From Dyadobacter linearis (GTDB lineage Bacteria > Bacteroidota > Bacteroidia > Cytophagales > Spirosomataceae), in the NCBI RefSeq assembly GCF_907165045.1, contig NZ_CAJRAU010000003.1:620001-684000 (forward strand): a stretch of DNA of 64,000 bases. Direction: 5' to 3'. The notes beneath the pieces were generated by a model that saw only the letters and a program-made list of their open reading frames with translations, did not search any database and was not told the origin of the DNA. Shown piece by piece: positions 26,165 through 35,098 of the stretch (its first letter is position 1; each line of letters begins with the position of its first letter). The translations under genes were made by a program, and so were the position numbers.

Positions 26165-27982
26165 ATGAAACCGTTTCTGCCCCTTGCATTCGTTTTTATT
26201 CTTGCGTTCCAGCATGTGCAGGGCCAGTCGCTGGCTTTGGGTAAATGGCAAACCCATTTCAGTCCGCTTTCCGGTAAGAATATTATCCAGTCAAATGGGA
26301 AAATTTACTATTCCACGCACAACGGGCTTTTTAGCATTGATCAGGAGACAATTGAAGTAAAAAGCTGGTCAAAGTCTGACGGATTTAACGATATTGGAAT
26401 CAGCTCGCTTGCATTCAGCAAAGAGAAAAGTCTCTTACTCGTAGGTTACCGCAGCGGCTTGCTTGACTTCGTTTATTTAAACAATGAATCCCTCCCAGAC
26501 CAAATCGAAGCTTGGACCGTTTTGAACCAAACTGCCGGCATTACCACAAGCAAAGCAATTAATAAAATCGTTTTTCGTGATCAGCTTGCTTATTTATGCA
26601 CGGATTTCGGGATCGTTAAATTGGATATTGAGCTGCGGCAGGTAGATGAAACTTATCGCTACATTGGTCCGCAAGGCGCACAGGTTTCGGTCAGGGATAT
26701 TGCTTTCACTTCCGATTCTATCTATGCAATTACTTCCGCAGGCTTGCTGGCCGCTTCGCTACTACCGGAGGTAAACCGCCAGTATTTTGCAAACTGGAAA
26801 ACAATAGTCACACCTGGTCAACCAGTCAGCATTGCTTTTTCAGACAACAAACTGTATGGAGGTTTTAGTAAAAAAGGGTTTTTCCAAAGAAATAATAATA
26901 CATGGACCGAAGTCTTCAACTCGCAAAGCGACTATTTCAATACCTATAAATCAGAAACCGGCTTACTTGTTGTGGAGACCGACCGGCTCAGGTTAGTTGG
27001 GCCAGATAACAAAACCAGCTCTGTTAATAGCCCGGCATTTCAAATGCTGTCTTCCGCTATTGAAACAGTGCCGGGCAAATACTGGGTTGCAGACAGAAAA
27101 CGCGGCGCGCTTACGAACCAGGGAGCTGATTTTCAATCCATTAAATTTCCAAACTCTGATACAACGATCTCGCCGCGACCTGACTCGATCGTTACTGACC
27201 TGCAAGGTTTAACCTGGGCTAAAATACCCGACTATCTGGGTGGAGGTATTTCTGTAAAAAATGAGAGTGGGCAGCAGCGGATTTTGTCCAGTAATGTCGG
27301 CGGAGGTTCGCTTCCTTCTAATTCTGTTAATAGCCTCGCGATTGATACCGACGGATATATCTGGTTTGCGAGCGAAAGGGGAGCCGGGTATTTCAATGCT
27401 GCTGACGTGCTGGACGGAAGTCGGATAGATGCGATACTGCCCATTTACGGCCAGCGCAGGCTTTTTAGTAATGAAAAGTGCACTGCAATTGCGGTAGAGC
27501 CCGGTAACAGAAAGTGGCTGGCCACGAGAACCGGCCTTTACCTTTTTAGTGGAGACGGAACCGAGTTGCTTGTAAAATTTGACACAAATAATAGCCCCCT
27601 TCCTTCCAATGATATTTTAGCATTAAAAATGGAAGCGGAAACGGGTTTGCTATTTATTGATACACCCAACGGAATGGTTTCTTACCAAACCGGCTCGTCG
27701 GCTCCTGCGGAAAAACTGGATAACGTTACTATTTTCCCAAACCCGGTCAGGCCGAATTACAGCGGCATAATAGGGTTCAAAGGGTTGAAAGACCAGTCTA
27801 CGGTAAAAATCGCAACGCTCTCCGGCAGATTAATCTTCGAAACAAAATCCCAGGGAGGCACCGCATCCTGGAACCTGCTCGATTACACGGGCAAGCGGGC
27901 GAGAGGAGGAATTTACTTGGTATTAATTGTGTCGGGAGACCGCACCGAGAAATTGGCAGGAAAGTTGGCAGTTATTGATTAA
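26165..27982 (+). CDS. porZ: Type IX secretion attachment-complex protein PorZ
   Basis: A 605-residue PorZ-like protein: signal peptide (to about 20, VQGQ), opening 'LGKWQTHFSPLSGKNIIQ' and 'IYYSTHNGLFSIDQ', two seven-bladed propeller regions ('WFASERGAGYF', 'KWLATRTGLYLF'), and a C-terminal sorting-like domain starting 'IFPNPVRPNYSG' with GGIYLVLIVSGD near the end. In Porphyromonas PorZ acts with PorU, PorV and PorQ on the cell surface to attach cargo to anionic LPS. The type IX sorting domains and gldD in this window agree. It lies 51 bp after the Ig-like repeat gene. Confidence 0.82.
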   Translation: MKPFLPLAFVFILAFQHVQGQSLALGKWQTHFSPLSGKNIIQSNGKIYYSTHNGLFSIDQETIEVKSWSKSDGFNDIGISSLAFSKEKSLLLVGYRSGLLDFVYLNNESLPDQIEAWTVLNQTAGITTSKAINKIVFRDQLAYLCTDFGIVKLDIELRQVDETYRYIGPQGAQVSVRDIAFTSDSIYAITSAGLLAASLLPEVNRQYFANWKTIVTPGQPVSIAFSDNKLYGGFSKKGFFQRNNNTWTEVFNSQSDYFNTYKSETGLLVVETDRLRLVGPDNKTSSVNSPAFQMLSSAIETVPGKYWVADRKRGALTNQGADFQSIKFPNSDTTISPRPDSIVTDLQGLTWAKIPDYLGGGISVKNESGQQRILSSNVGGGSLPSNSVNSLAIDTDGYIWFASERGAGYFNAADVLDGSRIDAILPIYGQRRLFSNEKCTAIAVEPGNRKWLATRTGLYLFSGDGTELLVKFDTNNSPLPSNDILALKMEAETGLLFIDTPNGMVSYQTGSSAPAEKLDNVTIFPNPVRPNYSGIIGFKGLKDQSTVKIATLSGRLIFETKSQGGTASWNLLDYTGKRARGGIYLVLIVSGDRTEKLAGKLAVID

Positions 27983-28031
27983 TGTTATATTTTAAAACAG
28001 GCTTTCTCGTAAAGTCTCGCAAAGTGAATAA

Positions 28032-28673
28032 ATGATACCTAACGAAACAGCACCTTATATTGTAGGCATAACTGGCGGCAGCGCGTCGGGAAAAACTTAT
28101 TTCATGAAGAGCCTGATCGACTCTTTCGATAAAGATGATATTACCCGGATATCTCAGGACAACTACTACCGCCCTATTCATGAGATTCCAAGAGACGAAA
28201 ATGGCGTCGAGAATTTTGACCTTCCGGAAACGATCGATCATCACCTTTTTGCTGAGCATATTGCAGTATTGCGCGCCGGCAGGGAAGTACATCAGAAGGA
28301 ATACACATTTAATAACCCGCTGATCAAGCCTGAGATCCTGATCTTCGAGCCGCGGCCTATTATAATTGTTGAGGGGATATTTGTTTTTTACTTCCCTGAG
28401 ATAGCGAGGCTGATCGACCTTAAAATTTTTGTCGACGCGAAGGAGCACGTTAAAATAAAAAGGCGGATCATTCGTGATAATAATGAAAGAGGTTACGATC
28501 TCGACGATGTACTTTATCGCTGGGAGCATCACGTGGCGCCAACCTATGATAAGTTTATACTGCCCCTGCGTTCGGAAGCGGATGTGATTATTAATAATAA
28601 TTCTCGTTTTGACACAGGATTGCAGGTTTTAATAGGTTTCTTAAAAAGCAAGCTGGCAGAACGGGCGCATTAA
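28032..28673 (+). CDS. udk: Uridine kinase
   Basis: A 213-residue P-loop kinase of the uridine kinase/PRK family, phosphorylating uridine and cytidine in pyrimidine salvage. The Walker A motif GGSASGKT is near residues 14-21, followed by 'QDNYYRP', 'ENFDLPETIDHHLF', 'IIVEGIFVFY' and 'DAKEHVKIKRRIIRDNNERGYD'. Length is normal. It starts about 50 bp after porZ on the same strand. Confidence 0.92.
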   Translation: MIPNETAPYIVGITGGSASGKTYFMKSLIDSFDKDDITRISQDNYYRPIHEIPRDENGVENFDLPETIDHHLFAEHIAVLRAGREVHQKEYTFNNPLIKPEILIFEPRPIIIVEGIFVFYFPEIARLIDLKIFVDAKEHVKIKRRIIRDNNERGYDLDDVLYRWEHHVAPTYDKFILPLRSEADVIINNNSRFDTGLQVLIGFLKSKLAERAH

Positions 28674-28715
28674 TTCAGAATTGAAATTCCTACCTATCAA
28701 ACAAAAAAGCACAGC

Positions 28716-29432
28716 ATGAAAATCGCTACACACATTTACAAATCCCTGACAGCCAAGTTAATTGCTGCAAGTCTATTGCTTTTCGCCCTGGAAGCTTGTG
28801 ATCCGAAAAATACAGAGCCTGTTGATGTGTACGGGTATTTCCCGCTCGAAATCGGCAGATATACTGTGTACAATGTAAAAGAGGAAATCTATTCGACCGG
28901 GCAGGCGAATCCTGTGATCAAAAACTGGCAGGAAAAAGACAAGGTAGAAAGTGTAAGCGACGATGAAGCGGGCGTGTTTACTTATATCGTTTCACGGTCG
29001 ACCAGGAGCAGCGAAACGGAATACTGGACCAAGATCAAGGAATACAAAGTGCAGAAGTATCCCGACAAGATTTTGACCAATATTGATAATCAGACGTTTT
29101 TTTCAATGGCTTTTCCTGTTGATACTAAAATGACCTGGAACGGAAATACCTACAATAACCGCGATGAGGAAGAATATCATTACGAGAATGTGAATGTCCC
29201 CGGGAAAGTTGGTGCTGAAAGTTTTGACAGGACACTGCGCGTGGTGGAGCGGAATGACAGCTCGATCATCAACCGGTATATTGGAATAAAGCAATATGGA
29301 CTGGGCGTTGGTTTGCTGTCAGACAACCAGACATCCTTTGAGTATTGCCAGGACGACGCTTGTATCGGGTCGGGAAAAATTGATTCGGGCACCCGGAAAG
29401 CACGAGTAATCGTTGACTACGGGATTGAATAG
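28716..29432 (+). CDS. Putative lipoprotein of unknown function
   Basis: A 238-residue protein with a signal peptide and lipobox-like ALEAC (Cys about residue 28) followed by a short linker and the block 'DVYGYFPLEIGRYTVYNVKEEIYSTG', common in uncharacterised Bacteroidota lipoproteins. No catalytic motif. It is 42 bp after udk and 133 bp before the lasso precursor gene; this position makes a role in immunity or uptake of the lasso product conceivable but nothing in the sequence shows it. Confidence 0.68.
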   Translation: MKIATHIYKSLTAKLIAASLLLFALEACDPKNTEPVDVYGYFPLEIGRYTVYNVKEEIYSTGQANPVIKNWQEKDKVESVSDDEAGVFTYIVSRSTRSSETEYWTKIKEYKVQKYPDKILTNIDNQTFFSMAFPVDTKMTWNGNTYNNRDEEEYHYENVNVPGKVGAESFDRTLRVVERNDSSIINRYIGIKQYGLGVGLLSDNQTSFEYCQDDACIGSGKIDSGTRKARVIVDYGIE

Positions 29433-29565
29433 GGTGTTTACCCACATTTAAATATCCGGCGGAAACTTGCTTTTCTTATATTTAATACCTCTAAAATTTG
29501 GATATTAAATTTATGTGCCTAATTTTACGTCGGATACTGGTATATAATCATCTAATCAAAACAAA

Positions 29566-29718
29566 ATGAGAACAGTGACATCGCACTCTACACAGACGAA
29601 AAAGTCTTATCGTAAGCCGGTTCTTTCGAAAATGGGTTCTGTACGGAACTTAACAAAAGGTAAACTGGGAAGCCTACCTGATCTTACTCCTCCGGACGAT
29701 TTCGCACCGGACGCTTAA
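29566..29718 (+). CDS. Lasso-peptide-type RiPP precursor
   Basis: A 50-residue peptide too short for usual gene calling, starting at the ATG at 29566. The leader has the complete lasso signature Y15-x2-P18-x-L20-x3-G24-x4-L29-T30-x-G32, with Thr30 at the conserved -2 position; cleavage after Lys31 leaves a 19-residue core GKLGSLPDLTPPDDFAPDA. Gly1 and Asp8 of the core are correctly spaced for an eight-residue macrolactam, and LTK before Gly1 is the same as in microcin J25. The tail is acidic and Pro-rich, with Phe15 the only aromatic candidate for a steric plug. The next gene, 33 bp on, is a lasso-cyclase homologue. Confidence 0.85.
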   Translation: MRTVTSHSTQTKKSYRKPVLSKMGSVRNLTKGKLGSLPDLTPPDDFAPDA

Positions 29719-29751
29719 GATTACGTCTGTAACACATTAAAATGCTCGATA

Positions 29752-31701
29752 TTGTTAATCGAAGGTGTAGTTGTCTTTCAGGAAAATTTAAAAGACAGGT
29801 TCAGACTTTCAAAGTCAACTTTCGATAAGTCAATTGAGTTAGAGCATTTTTTTCTGGGAACAAAGGATATTGGAAATGATGCTTACGAGCAGTTTCTTTT
29901 ATCTAGTACCAAAAAGGCAAAAGAGAACACTTCGATATGTAATTTTTTACATGTCGAAGTGTTCTCTTTTGATATATATAAGCAAATCCTGAGTGCGTCC
30001 GATAACAAGCTAAGGCTTGCGATCTGGTACGATGAAGCTAACCGCAAACTTCATCTTGCGCGGGAGCTTTTTGGAACAATCCCACTGTATTATATTCACA
30101 TTCCAGGTGAATTTCTTTTTTTCTCAACTAGTCTTTCTTCAATAGCAGGGAATAAAGCGCTGCAAGGCTATCTGGATCCAAATGAATCCATGATAGTAAC
30201 TTATCACAGATTCCGAATGGATCTGCGAAATAGCGACTATTCAAGAACTTTCTATTCGCAAGTGCAAAATCTGGCGCCGGGACATATTTTGTCTGTCTCG
30301 CAAGCGGGCGAATCGATAGAGCGGCATATCTCGTTCAATAATGAAAAGTGGGCCGGGTACTCCAGGCCTGAGGATTTTTCACCTGCTATCCGTGATATTT
30401 TCAGTCAGTCGGTCTCCGCATCTGCCAGTGATGAATCCTTGCTGGTAGCATCGCATTTAAGTGGGGGATTGGACTCTTCGTCGGTAAGCACGATGTTCAA
30501 GCACATTTATCCGTCCCGTCCACTGCACACGATCTACCATAGGAATGACAGCAAGGAAATGGATGAAAGCCTCTATTCCCGAAGTGTGGTTTCCAAGATA
30601 GGTTCTATTCACCATGAAGTGCGCCAGTCGGAAGATGATTTTGATTTGATCCAGCTGCATACTTCGCTATTCGGCGAGCCTGAGGTTTCGACGCTCTCTC
30701 CTTCTCTCATTACTTCCCTCATGCCGTACGCCCGTAACCTGGGATGCAGCATTTTGTTACGCGGTAGCGCAGGTGATTCTGTGATAGGTAGCGGAATGGA
30801 GATTTTGAATAATTCTTTCCGGGAGAAAAAGTGGGCGGACCTGAAATACTATCTCGAAAAAAGAGTCCCGCATTTTTCATTGGCAAAGAACTACCCTGAC
30901 TGGGACAATTATTCTTTTGAGCGGCAGTTTGACCTGGTACTTCAAAATTTCCTTTACCACCGTTTTTCAGAATCGAGAAATAAGCCAGCCGGAGCGCTTT
31001 TCGCACTATATAACGAAGTAAATAATGCATTGGGCGTATCGAAAAGCTACTTTATGAAGCGGGCTTTCGGGAATATCGTGAAGCGCTGGATGCAGACAAG
31101 TGTTGCGGCGCCGCAATCCATATTAAGAGACGAATACTTACAACTTCCTCAGTCCGAAGAGTCAGGTATCGTTCTTCCGCGCTCACTCAGAGGCGATCTG
31201 GATCCAAGACATCAGGAATATTTTGAGGATGTATTCACGCCACGAGCTGTTACTGCTACTGAGCAGCAATTTGTTTTAGGTGAATATTACGGTGTGAAAA
31301 ACCGTGCTCCGTTTTTAGATAAGCAGCTATTTGAGATTTGCATGATGGTTCCGGATTCTATCAAATACGGATCAGGAAAAGGCCGAGAGCACTTCCGGGA
31401 AGCGATGCGCGGGCTGCTGTCTGATGAGGTAATGGAAAGAAGCAGCAAAGCGACCCTCGCTTCTTCTCACGGACAGAAAATCACGTTGCGGCTCTATGAA
31501 CAGGCAAAAAGCTTTCTAAACGATTCGAAATTGGTTTGGGAATATGTAGACAGAAGAAAATTTGATGAACAGGTCAGTATTCTGAAAAACGACAAGATCC
31601 CCTACCCCGAAAAGGTCAGGACCTGGTTTCACGTTACCCGGACTATTACACTTGCATCCTGGCTTGAATGGCTCGCCGAAACCAAAAACCAGGCTGTTTA
31701 A
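29752..31701 (+). CDS. Lasso cyclase (McjC-like, asparagine-synthetase fold)
   Basis: A 649-residue asparagine-synthase-related protein. The N-terminal amidotransferase-like domain (about 1-200; 'LRLAIWYDEANRKLHLARELFGTIPLYY') lacks the Cys2 nucleophile, and the synthetase domain has the PP-loop SGGLDSS near residue 240, as expected of an enzyme that adenylates the core Asp side chain and closes the isopeptide. No in-frame ATG exists near the 5' end; the start is a TTG at 29752, in frame with and 33 bp after the precursor. An ATG at 29742 opens a different frame of 28 codons. A 24-bp hairpin lies within codons 56-73. No leader peptidase gene is visible. Confidence 0.82.
   Translation: MLIEGVVVFQENLKDRFRLSKSTFDKSIELEHFFLGTKDIGNDAYEQFLLSSTKKAKENTSICNFLHVEVFSFDIYKQILSASDNKLRLAIWYDEANRKLHLARELFGTIPLYYIHIPGEFLFFSTSLSSIAGNKALQGYLDPNESMIVTYHRFRMDLRNSDYSRTFYSQVQNLAPGHILSVSQAGESIERHISFNNEKWAGYSRPEDFSPAIRDIFSQSVSASASDESLLVASHLSGGLDSSSVSTMFKHIYPSRPLHTIYHRNDSKEMDESLYSRSVVSKIGSIHHEVRQSEDDFDLIQLHTSLFGEPEVSTLSPSLITSLMPYARNLGCSILLRGSAGDSVIGSGMEILNNSFREKKWADLKYYLEKRVPHFSLAKNYPDWDNYSFERQFDLVLQNFLYHRFSESRNKPAGALFALYNEVNNALGVSKSYFMKRAFGNIVKRWMQTSVAAPQSILRDEYLQLPQSEESGIVLPRSLRGDLDPRHQEYFEDVFTPRAVTATEQQFVLGEYYGVKNRAPFLDKQLFEICMMVPDSIKYGSGKGREHFREAMRGLLSDEVMERSSKATLASSHGQKITLRLYEQAKSFLNDSKLVWEYVDRRKFDEQVSILKNDKIPYPEKVRTWFHVTRTITLASWLEWLAETKNQAV
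29919..29970 (+). terminator. 24-bp hairpin inside the 5' end of the cyclase gene (possible attenuator)
   Basis: Left arm 29919-29942 (begins AAAAGAGAACACTTCGA) pairs with right arm 29947-29970 over 24 bp with a single G-U, around a TTTT loop. The left arm starts with AAAA and the right arm ends with TTTT, giving the look of an intrinsic terminator, yet it lies in coding sequence about 200 bases after the precursor stop. An attenuator that gives more precursor than cyclase is plausible but unproven. Confidence 0.55.
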
Positions 31702-31704
31702 AAG

Positions 31705-34700
31705 CTATCTTAGAATTACAAACTTGCCTCTCACTTCCTCGACCTGGTTTTCATCATTCGTCTTCGTCACTTTGTAAATAAAAAGACCCGCGTGCCCGGC
31801 TTTTGGCTGCCAGTACCAGTTCTGAATATTCGTTCCCTTATTTTCTTTTAATTCCTCGGCCACTATCCGGCCATTGAGATCGTATATCGTGTATTTCAGG
31901 GATTTCACATCTTCAAAGTTGTCGAGCTTTGCTTGCAAATTAATGTAAGTGGTAGCAGGATTTGGGCTAACCACAACGCTCATTCTTGAATCTGCCGGAT
32001 TTTCTACTTTGAATCGGATACCGTAAGGCTGCACACTTACATTTCCCGCCATATCAGAAACATTCACCAGCAGCTCATATTCTCCCTCGGGCAGATCCGT
32101 TTTGAGTAAAGTGATCATAAATGCTCTACTGGATAAAGTGTCCATTCTAAATTCGCCGGCTGTGTATTTAATAGGGCGGTATTCACAATTGTCATCCCAG
32201 CAGGACTTCACGAAAATGTCGATGAACGATGTATCCGGTGAAATCAGCCTGTTGTCTTCGAGCGTGAATGTCAATACAGGATTGGGTGAAACCGTAGCTC
32301 CATTCTTCAAAGTAGCGTAATTAAACTGCACTTCCAGAATCGGAGCGATCAGATCTTTTACCTTCGTCAAAGGATAGCGATTTTCATTATCTGCAACGTC
32401 CCAGTCGACCACCAGCTCAGCAATATTGTTGGTCTCTTCCAGCTCTGCAATCGTATTGAGCGGGTCTATGCGAACCTCGATCCTTTGAATGTTACGGTCG
32501 CGCGGTAATGTGACCGTAAGTGTATCCTGCAAAGGAAAGGCTGGTATTGTTCTTTCAATCGACCGTTCTCCCGCTTTGGTATATGAGATGATTTTAACCA
32601 AAACCTTTTCACTTTGAATATAGCGACCCTGGTTATGCATTGCGATCGACAACTTTACAGAATCAGAAGCCCCGATCTTTTTGTCTGCACTTAGCGAATA
32701 CAGCATCAAGCTCTCGTCCGGATCCAGCGAGTAATCGGGCTGGGCCACAGTGACAAGCTTCAAGGCCGGGTCGCCTTGTAATAGGGACTGGTGTACATTT
32801 GAAATCGTATAAGCGCCTGCATCACTTGCAATTACCTTTTCGGCAACGGATTGCATCACCTTACCAATCGACATATTGATCGAGGCAGGATCTGTGAACA
32901 TCGTCCTATAAAGTGTTTCCAGATATTTTGCAGAAGGCGACACAAAGCTTTCAAATGAATTGGCAATAATAGCTACTGCTCCTTTTTTGGGTGCCAAAAG
33001 CCAGTCCAGCGAAAGGGGATACCGGTCACCGGCGGTCGGGCTGGTATTAAATCTCGCACTGAAGATGTTACCGACTCCGCAGCCATTAAAATACATCATC
33101 GGGTATTTATGAGTATTATTATATCCTCTGCCCACATCAGTAATATAGCCCATATCAAGGTCGGTCACCGTGATCGATCCGTGACCGAAATAGGTAATCA
33201 GTCCGGCTCCTTCGTTTACCTCGGGTGTGATATTGACAGCTTCAACACCCGGCACGCCTTGTTGTTTTGCAAATGCTTTTACATTGCCGCCAACAAATCC
33301 GTCAGTCACAAACGGAGTGAGAGAATTGAGCTGGCTTTTAAGCTGGCTGACTTCCGACGTCGATTTACCTCCATTCAAATGCAGAACCGTTTTGCGCCAG
33401 CCAAAGTCGCCTGATTCGTTTGCTTCGTAATCTTTTACCTTTTCCAGGTAGTCCAAAACATTCTGATTGGACATTGCTGAAATTCGGCCAACCGATATCG
33501 GCGCAACGTCCTGCTTAGCCCCGCCAAGTCCTTCCACCAGCAAGAAATCCGATCCCGGAAAACCAACGGTTGGAACTTCGTCGGGAAGCTCTCGTTTCAT
33601 TCTCTCATTGTGCGTGTTCGACTTACCGAGCAGGAGCAGGTACTTATTTTTATCAGTGGTAGATAATGCAAAATCTACGAATCTGCGAATCGCAACCGGG
33701 CTAGGCTCTCCGTAATTGAATTGATTATAGATATCCTGAATATAAATAACGCTGGTACTATACTTACCACCCGCTGAACTTGACCGATAAGCCGCGTATT
33801 GCTCAGCTCCATCTTTCAGGTTCGCGCTGGAAACGATAAAATAGTTGATTGTCTTAATGTCTATGCTCTTAAATTCAACCGGAGTAATCTTGGCCGCAGG
33901 AACGGTAAATGTCTCGCTCGTAACAAAGAGCTCGGAGGTTTTGGAGCTGTTGCCAGGCACCATTAAATTTTCAGGGTCCCCCGTAATCACTTTCACTTTA
34001 TCAAGATCAGTAATATCTAATACAGTAGCATTATCGGGTGCGCCGGAAATAGCGATTCGCCCAAATTGACCAGCAATTCCCGGTAGAGAAAAACTGGTAG
34101 CAGGACTTTTCCAGACAAATGCGGAAGGATAGATCAATCTGTAATAAGCCAGTGAGAATCTTTCGAGTGTTTCAGTACTGGGAGATTTTACAGCTAGTAC
34201 CCCCTTATTATTTGCGTCCAGATCAGTCGCTTCAATGTCGAATGCAGCCTCACTTGCGCCGAAGCCAGAGCTATTGACTGTTTTCACAAGCCTGAGCGAC
34301 TGCGCGTCTTTTCCTATGTAAATTTCAATGGCACGACTGTTATTACTGCGGCCCTGCATCAGCATCTTAACCGCTACTTTTTGGGCCGACGACTTGGTTT
34401 TATTAGTTAGTTCAAATGGATAGGTCCCCTGTGTTCCGCGAAGGATTGGCTTACTTGTGTGGCTTGCTCCCTGTTCAAAAAAACTATTATATAGTGGTGC
34501 GCGTATAGGACTTTCTGTGCTGTATGAATATTCATTCTTGAAGACATTCAGCAAAATTGCATTGTGTGCGGCTAATGGACTTATCGCTGCATCGGGAGCC
34601 TTCGAAATTTTTTCAGCGCGGGCTCCGGCTGCATCTCCAACGGTGAGGAAGTAGGCGCTCTCGTCAGAATAAAAGCTGTAATAGGGATTTAACCGGCTGC

Positions 34701-35028
34701 TCATTGGACGGTACAACAGTGAATCAGAGGATCCGTCGTTGGGCACTCCGAAAAATGTAATCTCATTATTATCAGCACTAATAATAGAAACCTGTTTCCC
34801 CCTGTGCCAGATTTGGAATTGGGCCGGCTGATTTTTTGGAAAGCTTGCAGGTAGTGAAGTCAACGGAACCTTGTGTATTCCTCGTTGCGAAATAGCAATC
34901 TTAACGTAAGGTTTACCGTAAGAAATCCAGCTGTTTGCGTAGGGAGCGCCCCATTGGGCAACAACAGGAACCGAGGTAAGGAGACAGAAAAGAATGGAGA
35001 AGGTAAAATTTTTCAAAGTCGTGTGCAT
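31705..35028 (-). CDS. C25 gingipain-like cysteine protease with type IX sorting domain (paralogue 1)
   Basis: An 1107-residue secreted protein: signal peptide (to about 25, VVAQ), an N-terminal beta-rich region, a C25 domain with catalytic-type His in 'ITYFGHGS' and Cys in 'FNGCGVGN' 34 residues later, the spacing seen in gingipains, Ig-like domains, and a type A sorting domain over about the last 95 residues ('VVSPNPATTYINL', 'YDLNGRIV'). It is exported through Sec then type IX secretion. The related sortase PorU carries a different His/Cys context, so this is either a cargo protease or a PorU-like paralogue (PorU2 type). Follows its paralogue in the same direction, with a terminator between. 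Confidence 0.82.
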   Translation of the reverse strand: MHTTLKNFTFSILFCLLTSVPVVAQWGAPYANSWISYGKPYVKIAISQRGIHKVPLTSLPASFPKNQPAQFQIWHRGKQVSIISADNNEITFFGVPNDGSSDSLLYRPMSSRLNPYYSFYSDESAYFLTVGDAAGARAEKISKAPDAAISPLAAHNAILLNVFKNEYSYSTESPIRAPLYNSFFEQGASHTSKPILRGTQGTYPFELTNKTKSSAQKVAVKMLMQGRSNNSRAIEIYIGKDAQSLRLVKTVNSSGFGASEAAFDIEATDLDANNKGVLAVKSPSTETLERFSLAYYRLIYPSAFVWKSPATSFSLPGIAGQFGRIAISGAPDNATVLDITDLDKVKVITGDPENLMVPGNSSKTSELFVTSETFTVPAAKITPVEFKSIDIKTINYFIVSSANLKDGAEQYAAYRSSSAGGKYSTSVIYIQDIYNQFNYGEPSPVAIRRFVDFALSTTDKNKYLLLLGKSNTHNERMKRELPDEVPTVGFPGSDFLLVEGLGGAKQDVAPISVGRISAMSNQNVLDYLEKVKDYEANESGDFGWRKTVLHLNGGKSTSEVSQLKSQLNSLTPFVTDGFVGGNVKAFAKQQGVPGVEAVNITPEVNEGAGLITYFGHGSITVTDLDMGYITDVGRGYNNTHKYPMMYFNGCGVGNIFSARFNTSPTAGDRYPLSLDWLLAPKKGAVAIIANSFESFVSPSAKYLETLYRTMFTDPASINMSIGKVMQSVAEKVIASDAGAYTISNVHQSLLQGDPALKLVTVAQPDYSLDPDESLMLYSLSADKKIGASDSVKLSIAMHNQGRYIQSEKVLVKIISYTKAGERSIERTIPAFPLQDTLTVTLPRDRNIQRIEVRIDPLNTIAELEETNNIAELVVDWDVADNENRYPLTKVKDLIAPILEVQFNYATLKNGATVSPNPVLTFTLEDNRLISPDTSFIDIFVKSCWDDNCEYRPIKYTAGEFRMDTLSSRAFMITLLKTDLPEGEYELLVNVSDMAGNVSVQPYGIRFKVENPADSRMSVVVSPNPATTYINLQAKLDNFEDVKSLKYTIYDLNGRIVAEELKENKGTNIQNWYWQPKAGHAGLFIYKVTKTNDENQVEEVRGKFVILR

Positions 35029-35050
35029 TAATATTCGACAGGATTAAACA

Positions 35051-35095
35051 AAAAAACACGGATAATACATATACGTCATTATCCGTGTTTTTCTT
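35051..35095 (-). terminator. Intrinsic terminator between the two C25 genes
   Basis: A perfect 12-bp stem (AACACGGATAAT 35055-35066 with 35078-35089) and an 11-base loop with A/T runs on both sides, just after the stop codon of the upstream paralogue at 35099. On the minus strand it ends in a run of seven T. Paralogue 1 therefore either has its own promoter or depends on readthrough. Confidence 0.8.
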
Positions 35096-35098
35096 TTA

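Noticed and set aside
27972-28532. 186-codon minus-strand frame opposite uridine kinase
   Set aside because: It is a shadow of udk: no recognisable motif, while the plus strand has a complete kinase.
29432-29566. Promoter for the lasso precursor (TTG at 29467 and TAAAATTTG at 29492)
   Set aside because: The -7-like box has an extra base and the spacing is off, so no confident promoter could be called.
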